Of a stretch of 64,000 nt of DNA, positions 57,691 to 64,000 are shown piece by piece. The notes beneath the pieces were generated by a model. The model was given only the letters and a program-made list of their open reading frames with translations, searched no databases and was not told the origin of the DNA. A program made the position numbers and the translations under genes. How positions within the stretch are numbered: the first letter of the stretch is position 1; each line of letters opens with the position of its first letter. Origin of the DNA: Spongiactinospora rosea (lineage in GTDB: Bacteria; Actinomycetota; Actinomycetes; Streptosporangiales; Streptosporangiaceae); NCBI RefSeq assembly GCF_003315795.1, contig NZ_QMEY01000014.1:62001-126000 (forward strand), given 5' to 3'.

Positions 57691-58499
57691 TGGACCTGGG
57701 ACTGGCCGGGAAGGTGGCCATCGTCGGCGGCGGCAGCGACGGCCTGGGGTACGCGATCGCCGACCGCCTTCTGCGTGAAGGCGCCCTCGTCACGATCTTC
57801 GCGCGGCGAGCGGAGAAGATCGCAGCCGCCGCGGCACGACTCGCCGGCGAGTACGGCGCGGAACGGGTCCTCGGGCTCGCCGCCGACTGCTCGGTCGCCG
57901 CCGACATCGACCAGGTCACGGCCGCGACGCTGGAACGGTTCGGCCCGGCCGTCCACGTCCTGGTCACCAACGACGGCGGGCCGCCGATCCGCCGGATCTC
58001 GCAGCTCACCGACGATGTGTGGCTACAGGCGTTCGAACGCCACTTCTTCTACGTGGCCAGGTCCGTGCGCGCGACGCTGCCGCACATGACGGCCGAAGGC
58101 GGCGGCATCCTCAACGTCGTCTCGGGCGTCGTCCGGCGTCAGGCCGTCGGCATGGCCGCGCCCGCGACGGTGTGGTCGGCCGTGATCGGCTACGCCCAGA
58201 CCCTCGCCCTGGAGGTCGGGCCGCACGACATCAACGTCAACACCCTGATGTCCGGGTACTTCGACACCCCGCTCATCGACAGAACGCTGGAGAGGCAACC
58301 GGAACTCTCCAAGGCCCGGCTGGGGAGCACGCTGCCGATGGGACGCATCGGGGACCCCCGCGAGTTCGCCGCCCTGGCCGGTGCGCTCGTGTCACCGCAG
58401 CTGAGGTTCGTGACCGGCGCGGTGATCCCGGTGGACGGCGGGGCCGGTATCGGGATGGGCGCGAGCTTCGATTCGCCGCCCGGCCCCTCAGCGGGGTGA
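57690..58499 (+). CDS. SDR-fold protein lacking the YxxxK catalytic pair
   Basis: 269 aa. Rossmann start VAIVGGGSDGLGYAIADRLL and NDGG in place of NNAG. The Ser of the active site is kept (VVSGVVRRQA), but where SDRs have YxxxK this protein reads PATVW, so both catalytic residues are gone. The C-terminus (GAVIPVDGGAGIGMG) is typical. ATG 57690 overlaps the amidohydrolase stop (TGATG). It may be a non-redox member, a binding subunit, or use another mechanism. Third gene of the operon. Confidence 0.9.
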   Translation: MDLGLAGKVAIVGGGSDGLGYAIADRLLREGALVTIFARRAEKIAAAAARLAGEYGAERVLGLAADCSVAADIDQVTAATLERFGPAVHVLVTNDGGPPIRRISQLTDDVWLQAFERHFFYVARSVRATLPHMTAEGGGILNVVSGVVRRQAVGMAAPATVWSAVIGYAQTLALEVGPHDINVNTLMSGYFDTPLIDRTLERQPELSKARLGSTLPMGRIGDPREFAALAGALVSPQLRFVTGAVIPVDGGAGIGMGASFDSPPGPSAG

Positions 58500-59156
58500 T
58501 CAGGCGATCCGGTACCCGACTCCGCGCACCGTCGCGATGGCCGGCGGGTCGCCGAGCTTGCGCCGCAGCCGGCCCACCGTGACCGTGACGGTGTTGGTGA
58601 AGGTGTCGGCGTTCTCATCCCATACCTGCTCAAGCAGGCTTTCGGCGCTCAGGAAGCCGGGGCTCGCCCGCAGCAGCGCGTCGAGTACGGCGAACTCCTT
58701 CACCGACAGGTCGAGCTGCCGCCCGTCGCGTACGGCGGTACGGCGTACCGGGTCCAGCATGATCCCGGCCACGTGCAGTACGCGGGGCCGCGCGTCCGGT
58801 TTGCGGCGGGCCAGTGCCCGGATGCGCAGGATCAGTTCCGGAAAGTGGAACGGCTTGGCGAGGTAGTCGTCCGCGCCCAGGGTCAGCCCGCTGACCCGGT
58901 CGCCGGGCGCACCGGCCGCGGTCAGCATCAGCACCATCGGCCGGTCCGCCCGACCGGTGATCATCTGGCACAGGGCGTCGCCGTGCAGGCGGGGCAGATC
59001 CCGGTCCAGCACCACCACGTCGTACGCGGTGAGGTCCAGCTTGGCGGCGGCGGCGAGCCCGTCGTACGCCAGGTCAACGGCCATCCCCTGGTCGCGCAGC
59101 CCTTCGGCGACGACCTCGGCGAGGGCGTCGTCGTCCTCCGCCACCAGGATCCTCAT
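58500..59156 (-). CDS. OmpR-family response regulator
   Basis: 218 aa. Receiver domain with acidic pair MRILVAEDDDALAEV, phosphoacceptor Asp in YDVVVLDRDLPRLHGD and Lys in ADDYLAKPFHFPEL; winged helix LSVKEFAVLDALLRASPGFL to ATVRGVGYRIA. ATG 59156 overlaps the kinase stop by 4 bp. It is followed immediately by the convergent SDR gene with no gap. Targets unknown; the membrane protein divergent from the kinase gene is a candidate. Confidence 0.95.
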   Translation of the reverse strand: MRILVAEDDDALAEVVAEGLRDQGMAVDLAYDGLAAAAKLDLTAYDVVVLDRDLPRLHGDALCQMITGRADRPMVLMLTAAGAPGDRVSGLTLGADDYLAKPFHFPELILRIRALARRKPDARPRVLHVAGIMLDPVRRTAVRDGRQLDLSVKEFAVLDALLRASPGFLSAESLLEQVWDENADTFTNTVTVTVGRLRRKLGDPPAIATVRGVGYRIA

Positions 59157-60304
59157 TTCCCCACCTTCGTGGCCTTTGTGCGCGGAAGGGTGACCGATAC
59201 GCGCAGCCCGCCTTCCGGCCGGGCGAGCAGGGCGAGCCGGCCCCCGTGGGCGGCGGCCACGGCCGCCACGATCGACAGGCCCAGCCCCGAGGAGCCGGTA
59301 CGTTCGCCGCCGAGCCGCTCGAACGGCTGGGCCAGCCGATCGACCTCCCGCTGGTCCAGGACGGCCCCGCCGGTCTCGACGACCAGCGCCGTGCCCTGCG
59401 CGTTCGCCCGCCCGGAGATCTCGATCCATCCGTCGCTCTCGTTGTGGGTCACGGCGTTGTCGACGATGTTGCCCACCAGCCGCGCCAGCAGCGCCGGGCT
59501 GCCCACGGTCACCGTTCCCGGCGGCACGTCGACCGTCACGCTCAACCCCTTCCGCCGCACGTCCGTGGACCTCTCCCGCAGCGCGGCCTCGATGAGGTCG
59601 CCCAGATCGACCGGCGCGGCGTCGGCCGGCGCGCCGTGCTGCGCCCGGGCCAGCACGAGGAACCCGTCGAGCAGACGATCCACCCGGTCGAGTTGGCGGC
59701 GCAGACGGGCCGCGAGCGCCACCGTCGAGGCGGCCGGGTCGGGCTTGGCGACCGCGACGTCCAGCGACGCGCGCATGGTCGCCAGCGGCGTACGCAGCTC
59801 ATGGGACGCGTTGGCGACGAAGCGCCGCTGCGCGGTGAAGGACGCCTCCAGCCGTCCCAGCAGCTCGTCAATGGTGTCGGCGAGGTCCTTCACCTCGTCC
59901 GCCGGACCGGCGACGGCCAGCCGCCGCCCCAGGCTGTCGGCGGAGATGCGCCGCGTGACGGCCGTGATGAGCCGCAGCGGCCGCAGTACCCGCGCGGCCA
60001 GTACCCGGCCGAGCAGCAGCGAGACGACCGCCATCACGATCAGCGCCAGCGACGAGCCGACCAGCAGCTGGCGGGACTGCTGCGCGTGCACCGTGGCCAG
60101 TTGCTCCTCCAACTCCCGGACGCGCTGCTGCACGGCCGGGACGCCGGCCTGGCCGGGGGGATCGCCGGCCGGGACCACGTCACTCAGGCCGCCGCCGGAG
60201 AGCAGGAAGGCCAGCCCCAGCAGGCCGACGCCCGACAGGAGGAACACAACGGCGTACAACATCGTGAACCGTGCTCCCACGGTCCCACCACGCGGCCCGA
60301 TCAC
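59153..60304 (-). CDS. Sensor histidine kinase
   Basis: 383 aa. Two membrane helices (about 12-38 and 90-115) flank a ~45-residue extracellular loop with PPGQAGVPAVQQRVRELEEQ, a likely coiled coil. Then HAMP (LRPLRLITAVTRRISADSLG), the phosphoacceptor His in FVANASHELRTPLATMR, and the ATPase boxes NIVDNAVTHN and GLGLSIVAAVAAAHGG. GTG 60304 is preferred; a longer frame to 60370 adds residues without domain. The short outer loop suggests sensing within the membrane. Translated as a pair with the response regulator, which lies downstream. Confidence 0.94.
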   Translation of the reverse strand: MIGPRGGTVGARFTMLYAVVFLLSGVGLLGLAFLLSGGGLSDVVPAGDPPGQAGVPAVQQRVRELEEQLATVHAQQSRQLLVGSSLALIVMAVVSLLLGRVLAARVLRPLRLITAVTRRISADSLGRRLAVAGPADEVKDLADTIDELLGRLEASFTAQRRFVANASHELRTPLATMRASLDVAVAKPDPAASTVALAARLRRQLDRVDRLLDGFLVLARAQHGAPADAAPVDLGDLIEAALRERSTDVRRKGLSVTVDVPPGTVTVGSPALLARLVGNIVDNAVTHNESDGWIEISGRANAQGTALVVETGGAVLDQREVDRLAQPFERLGGERTGSSGLGLSIVAAVAAAHGGRLALLARPEGGLRVSVTLPRTKATKVGK

Positions 60305-60390
60305 GCTCCCAGCATGCCCTGGGGAACCTAACACCAGCGTGACAGCACCGGTTCGGGCCGTGTTACGCACCGATCCGTAGAACCGACGGC

Positions 60391-61899
60391 ATGTCGGCCA
60401 CCGAACTCCCCCGCCTCTTCTGCCTTCTCCGCCGGGAATGGACCGCGTTCCGCCGCCCGGGACGCCTGATCGCCCTGGCGGTCGCGGCCCTCACCGTCAT
60501 CGTGCCGGGCCTGCTGTTCACGCTCAACACCCACTCGTCCTGCCCGGGCCCCTGCCCCGCCGTACCCGTCGCCGACGACGGCTCCACCGTCAGCGACAGG
60601 TTCTGGTTCCTGCATCGTGACCTGGGCCGCGAGGGCGGCATCACCGCCCGGATGACCTCGATGACCGGGACGATCACCTATCCCCCGCCCGAACACGATC
60701 AGATCGTGCAAGGGCTGGTGCCATGGGCGAAGGCCGGGATCATCATCAAGGACGGCACTCGGCAGGGCTCACCGTACGCGGCACTCATGATGACCGGGAG
60801 CCACGGCGTCCGCTTCCAGCACAACTACCGGCACGACGTCGCCGGCGGCCCCGGAGGCGTCTCGCCGCAGTCCCCCCGCTGGCTGCGCCTGACCCGCTCA
60901 GGCGACCTGATCACCGCATCCGAGTCCGCCGACGGCCGCCGGTGGCACACCGTCGCGACCGCGACACTCGCCGGGCTGCCCGACACCGTTCAGATCGGCC
61001 TCTTCGCCACCTCCCCGGGCGACCTCACCCTCCGCGAGATCGGCCTCGGCGGCGCGATCGAGGAGGTCCGCTTCACCCAGGCCGCCGGCGTCTTCGACAA
61101 CGTCACCGTCACGGGCGGTACCACCGGCAAATGGGCCGGCGACTCGGTCGGGGACATGAACCACACCGACTGGGAGAAGTACCACAACGCCTCGGGAGCC
61201 GTGGAGAAGGACGGCGTGATCACGATCAGCGGCACCGGCGACATCGGCCCGCTGGCCGAGGAGGGTGCACGTACCGTCGAGAACACACTTCCCGGCCTCC
61301 CGCTCGCCCTGATCATCCTGGTCGTCGTAGCGGCCCGCCATGGCACCCGCACATCCCGCGAGCCTGCATCCCGGCAAGTGATCCTCACCCGCGCCCTCGT
61401 CGTCGCGGGAGCCACCTTCGTCACCGCCCTGATCGCGGTCGGCACCGCCCTCCCGGCAGGCATGGCGATCCTGAAGGCCAACGGCATCCTGCTGCCCCCG
61501 CTACCGCTGCCGACCGGCGCCCGCGTGATCCTCGGCCTCGCGACGGTTCTCGCCCTCTGCGCCGTCACCGCGTACGGACTCGGCGTACGCCTGCACCACC
61601 GCTGGTCAGCCCCCCTCGCCGCGGTCTCGCTGATCGCCCTCCCCTTCGCCGTCACCGCATTCCCCCTGCTCCCCGACACGGTCTCCGCCTGGCTGCTACG
61701 CCTCACCCCGGCCGCCGGCTTCGCGGTGAAGCAGACGTTGGTGGAGTATCCGCAGGTGACGGGACACTACGCCCCCTCTACCGGATACTTCCCCCTCCCG
61801 GGGTGGGCCGGGCTCACCGTGCTCTGCGCGTACGCGGCGATCAGCATGCTGATGCGCCCAGCACCATGGCGCGGCCGGCCGCCCCGTCCGCGAGGGTGA
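60391..61899 (+). CDS. ABC-2 permease-like membrane protein with inserted lectin-like domain
   Basis: 502 aa. One membrane helix (about 25-45), a ~250-residue extracytoplasmic insert (about 50-300) that reads like a DUF1349 concanavalin-type domain (GLVPWAKAGIIIKDGTRQGS; SPRWLRLTRSGDLITASESA; DTVQIGLFATSPG), then five to six further helices (about 300-490). ABC-2 export permeases of this type usually have an ATPase partner next door; none is here. ATG 60391 lies 86 bases from the divergent kinase start. It may be controlled by that two-component system. Confidence 0.75.
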   Translation: MSATELPRLFCLLRREWTAFRRPGRLIALAVAALTVIVPGLLFTLNTHSSCPGPCPAVPVADDGSTVSDRFWFLHRDLGREGGITARMTSMTGTITYPPPEHDQIVQGLVPWAKAGIIIKDGTRQGSPYAALMMTGSHGVRFQHNYRHDVAGGPGGVSPQSPRWLRLTRSGDLITASESADGRRWHTVATATLAGLPDTVQIGLFATSPGDLTLREIGLGGAIEEVRFTQAAGVFDNVTVTGGTTGKWAGDSVGDMNHTDWEKYHNASGAVEKDGVITISGTGDIGPLAEEGARTVENTLPGLPLALIILVVVAARHGTRTSREPASRQVILTRALVVAGATFVTALIAVGTALPAGMAILKANGILLPPLPLPTGARVILGLATVLALCAVTAYGLGVRLHHRWSAPLAAVSLIALPFAVTAFPLLPDTVSAWLLRLTPAAGFAVKQTLVEYPQVTGHYAPSTGYFPLPGWAGLTVLCAYAAISMLMRPAPWRGRPPRPRG

Positions 61900-62129
61900 C
61901 CAGTTGCCCGGCGAGCGCGGCGACCTGCCGTACCATCCACGGTTTCCGCTCGCGGGCGTAGGCGTGGACCATGCTGCCGGTCGGGGAATTCCGCCGCCGC
62001 GTCGATGAACGGGCACCCGCGCACCGGGGCCGCGTCCGCCGCCGCGGGCAGGTCGAAAAGCCGCATGATCCGCTCGCGCGGAGGAAGGTCCTCGCAGGTC
62101 AGCACGCCCTCCAGGGTGTCGCCCGGCAT
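61841..62129 (-). pseudogene. TetR-family C-terminal remnant
   Basis: From 62129 the frame reads TCEDLPPRERIMRLFDLP then RGCPFIDAAAEFPD, the ligand-domain core of many TetR proteins. Near 61980 the sense switches frame to VHAYARERKPWMVRQVAALA, then again near 61880 to AMVLGASAC and a stop at 61841. The DNA-binding N-terminus is missing. It overlaps the end of the ABC-2-like gene. A decayed copy, next to a living TetR gene. Confidence 0.7.
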
Positions 62130-62133
62130 CCGG

Positions 62134-62700
62134 TCACCTCGGTAGCAGGTGTGACACGAGGGTACGTGCCCATTCGGGCGAAAGGGCCTGGTCGGTGAAG
62201 ACGGCCCGGTAGTAGAGGGGGGCGAGCAGGGCCTCTATGGCGCGTTCGATGGTCGGAACCTGGTTGCCCCGCCCCTGCTCCCGTTCGATGATGGCTTCGA
62301 GCTGTCGCTGGCGCTCCATGCGGCACACGCCGGCGCCTTCCCCGCCCGTGCCGACGATGGCGCGTACCAGCGCGAGAGTGTCCGGGTCGCTGAGGTCCTT
62401 GGCGAGGTCGTACGCATAGCGTTCCAGGTCCTCGCGGAGGCTTCCGGTGTCGGGGACCACGACATCGCCGGAGAAGCGGCTGGTCGCGACGTCGGCGAGC
62501 AGTTCGCCGACGGAGCCCCAGCGGCGATAGACGGTCGTGGCGTGCACACCCGCGCGCGCGGCGATGACCGGGATCGTCAGCGCATCGCCGGCCTCGTCGG
62601 TGAGCAGTTCCTTGACCGCCTGGTGGACGGCTGCACGGACCCGGGCCGAGCGGCCTCCGGGCCGGCTGTCGGTGCGCGGCGGGGAGCTCTGAGCTGGCAT
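62134..62700 (-). CDS. TetR/AcrR family transcriptional regulator
   Basis: 188 aa. Helix-turn-helix (VRAAVHQAVKELLTDEAGDA, then IPVIAARAGVHATTVYRRWG) and a TetR_C helical ligand domain. ATG 62700. It is divergent from an MFS exporter (GTG 62800) with a 99-base gap holding repeated TCGCTGC elements, so repression of the pump until a toxic ligand binds is likely. Ligand unknown. Confidence 0.95.
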   Translation of the reverse strand: MPAQSSPPRTDSRPGGRSARVRAAVHQAVKELLTDEAGDALTIPVIAARAGVHATTVYRRWGSVGELLADVATSRFSGDVVVPDTGSLREDLERYAYDLAKDLSDPDTLALVRAIVGTGGEGAGVCRMERQRQLEAIIEREQGRGNQVPTIERAIEALLAPLYYRAVFTDQALSPEWARTLVSHLLPR

Positions 62701-62713
62701 GTCTCTATTATTG

Positions 62714-62790
62714 CATCGATCGCTGCTTTTAATTCGCAGTCATCGCTGCTTTTGTGGTACGTTCGCAACCACTAACGCAACGATCGCTGC
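62714..62790. promoter_or_regulatory. Repeated TCGCTGC elements in the TetR/MFS divergent gap
   Basis: TCGCTGCTTTT occurs at 62721-62731 and 62744-62754, and TCGCTGC again at 62784-62790. The longer forms GCATCGATCGCTGC (62714-62727) and GCAACGATCGCTGC (62777-62790) differ by one base. Likely operator for the TetR protein. Confidence 0.6.
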
Positions 62791-62799
62791 GAGGCTCCA

Positions 62800-64000
62800 G
62801 TGTCTGTTGAATCTTCCGCTACCGCGTCCTCTGGCACCGCACCGCCCGCCGCTGGTCCGCACCGCCGGCCGTGGAGGGGCGCCTACTCGTCCGTGGGCGC
62901 CATCCTGGTGCTCTTCCTGGCCGCTTCCAGTGCGCCGTCCCCGATCTACGTGATCTACCAGCAGCAGTGGCGGTTCACCGCGTGGGTGCTGACCGTGGTC
63001 TTCGCTCTCTACGTGTTCGGCCTGCTGGCCTCGTTGCTCGTCGTGGGAGCGCTGTCGGATCACCTCGGCCGCCAGCCGGTGCTCGCCGCGGCGATCGGGC
63101 TGGAGGCGGTCTCGCTCGTGTTGTTCCTGGTCGCGGAGGACGTGTGGGTGCTGTCCGCCGCCCGGGTACTGCAGGGCATCGCGACCGGGGCGGCGACGAC
63201 CACGCTGAGCGCCACCCTGGTCGATCTCGAACCACGGCAGGCCCGCGTCCGGGCGGGCGTGGTCACGTCGGTCGCGCCCTTGACCGGGCTGGCTCTGGGC
63301 GCAGTCGGCAGTGGTGTGCTGGTGGAGTTCGGTCCGGCGCCGACCCGGCTGGTCTACGCGCTGCTGCTCGCAGGCATGGTGCTGGCGGCGGTGGTCGTCG
63401 CCGTCCTGCCGGAGACGTCGCTGCGGCGGCCGGGAGCGCTGGCCTCCCTTCGCCCGCGGGTGGCGATGCCCGCACACCTGCGCGCCGACATCGTCCCGCT
63501 GGTGCCGGCGATGATCGCCACCTGGGCGCTGGCCGGCATGTACCTCTCCCTCGGCCCGTCGGTCGCCGCGGAGCTGCTGGGGCTGCACAGCCATCTCATC
63601 GGCGGTGTCGTCGTGACGTTGCTGGCGGGCACCGGAGCGTTCGCGGTCGCCCTGCTCCGCTCCCGTCCGGCGTCCTCGCTGTTGGCCCCCGGCGCGGCGA
63701 TGCTCGGGCTCGGCACTTTGATCTCGCTCGCCGGGGTGGCGAACGAGATCGCCTGGCTCGCCGCGGCCGGCACCGTCGTCGCGGGCATCGGTTTCGGCGC
63801 GTCGGTACTGGCCACGTTCGGCACCTTCGCCAGGATCGCCAGACCACACGAACGCGGCGCGGTCTTCGCCCTGGCGAACGTCATCAACTATCTGGGCAAC
63901 AGCGTGCCCGCCATCCTCGGCGGCATCGCCGTCACCGCCCTGGGGTTGAGGTCCGCCACCATGATCTACGCGCTGGCGATCGCGCTGATCACCTTCTCCG
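62800..64000 (+). CDS. MFS transporter, 3' end beyond window
   Basis: About 400 codons before the right edge, with a Ser/Ala/Pro-rich start (SVESSATASSGTAPPAAGPH) and at least ten membrane segments. The loop after helix 2 is SDHLGRQPVLAAAIGLEAVS, and helix 5 carries GLALGAVGSGVLVEF. GTG 62800 follows GAGG at a 5-base gap. Divergent from the TetR gene; probably an efflux pump induced by its own substrate. The C-terminus is not seen. Confidence 0.92.
   Translation, partial: MSVESSATASSGTAPPAAGPHRRPWRGAYSSVGAILVLFLAASSAPSPIYVIYQQQWRFTAWVLTVVFALYVFGLLASLLVVGALSDHLGRQPVLAAAIGLEAVSLVLFLVAEDVWVLSAARVLQGIATGAATTTLSATLVDLEPRQARVRAGVVTSVAPLTGLALGAVGSGVLVEFGPAPTRLVYALLLAGMVLAAVVVAVLPETSLRRPGALASLRPRVAMPAHLRADIVPLVPAMIATWALAGMYLSLGPSVAAELLGLHSHLIGGVVVTLLAGTGAFAVALLRSRPASSLLAPGAAMLGLGTLISLAGVANEIAWLAAAGTVVAGIGFGASVLATFGTFARIARPHERGAVFALANVINYLGNSVPAILGGIAVTALGLRSATMIYALAIALITFS

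Noticed and set aside
1..64000. tRNA, rRNA, riboswitch, integrase, transposase or phage structural genes
   Set aside because: Both strands were read for these; no cloverleaf, rRNA core, riboswitch-like aptamer, recombinase or IS gene was recognised.

Overview
The window is GC-rich actinomycete chromosomal DNA. Frequent GTG starts, AfsR/SARP and LAL regulators, class F sortase, actinobacterial-type protein O-mannosyltransferases, WYL and SUKH proteins and type I-E-like CRISPR repeats all suggest a filamentous actinomycete, possibly of the Streptosporangiaceae (inference; there is no rRNA or tRNA here to confirm it). About 50 protein genes are supported. No RNA genes were seen.

Layout. 1-7.4 kb is a core region: metG (cut by the left edge), a GT2 glycosyltransferase, a membrane glycosyltransferase, a protein O-mannosyltransferase (PMT) and rsmI. 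7.4-14.6 kb is the most distinctive locus: a small Cys-free peptide with a double-glycine-type (GA) leader, a HlyD adaptor, a C39-peptidase ABC exporter and a second NHLM-type ABC exporter, facing a LuxR-type regulator with a degenerate receiver domain. No RiPP-modifying enzyme is next to it. 14.6-18.9 kb holds a VOC protein, a WYL regulator, and two quinone oxidoreductases around a TetR regulator. 19.0-23.45 kb is an accessory island: two short, partly decayed type I-E-like CRISPR arrays without cas genes lie inside a ~100-130 bp inverted repeat, with an XRE regulator, a small protein, a DUF6247-like protein and a MerR/DUF433 antitoxin-like protein between them. 23.8-28.8 kb has a second PMT, a hypothetical, a class F sortase with its secreted GDY-repeat partner, and a STAS protein. 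28.8-31.8 kb is a decayed stretch (phosphotransferase and beta-propeller remnants, a 44-codon ORF, duplicated gene ends) plus a TIM-barrel protein and a VOC protein.

31.8-43.9 kb carries an AfsR-type regulator divergent from a DHA2 MFS pump, an XRE-cupin regulator with a repeated operator, argG, an IclR-controlled unit (CMD protein, two-domain ferredoxin-like protein, DctA transporter) and another MFS protein. 43.9-50.9 kb has a large Thr/Pro-rich membrane protein (a plausible mannosylation target), a LAL regulator, an alpha/beta hydrolase with twin operators, and a DUF6348-like protein. 50.9-58.5 kb has a membrane protein, a SUKH protein, an ECF sigma factor coupled to a membrane protein with an FtsX-like extracellular domain, a quinone oxidoreductase, an AraC regulator, and a three-gene catabolic operon (acyl-CoA ligase, amidohydrolase, atypical SDR). 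58.5-64 kb ends with a two-component system, an ABC-2-like membrane protein with an inserted lectin-like domain, a TetR remnant, and a TetR/MFS pair cut by the right edge.

Recurring themes are gene 3' ends duplicated in tandem into convergent intergenic spaces (16.0 and 31.6-31.9 kb), clear palindromic operators beside many regulators, and translationally coupled pairs with 4-bp overlaps.
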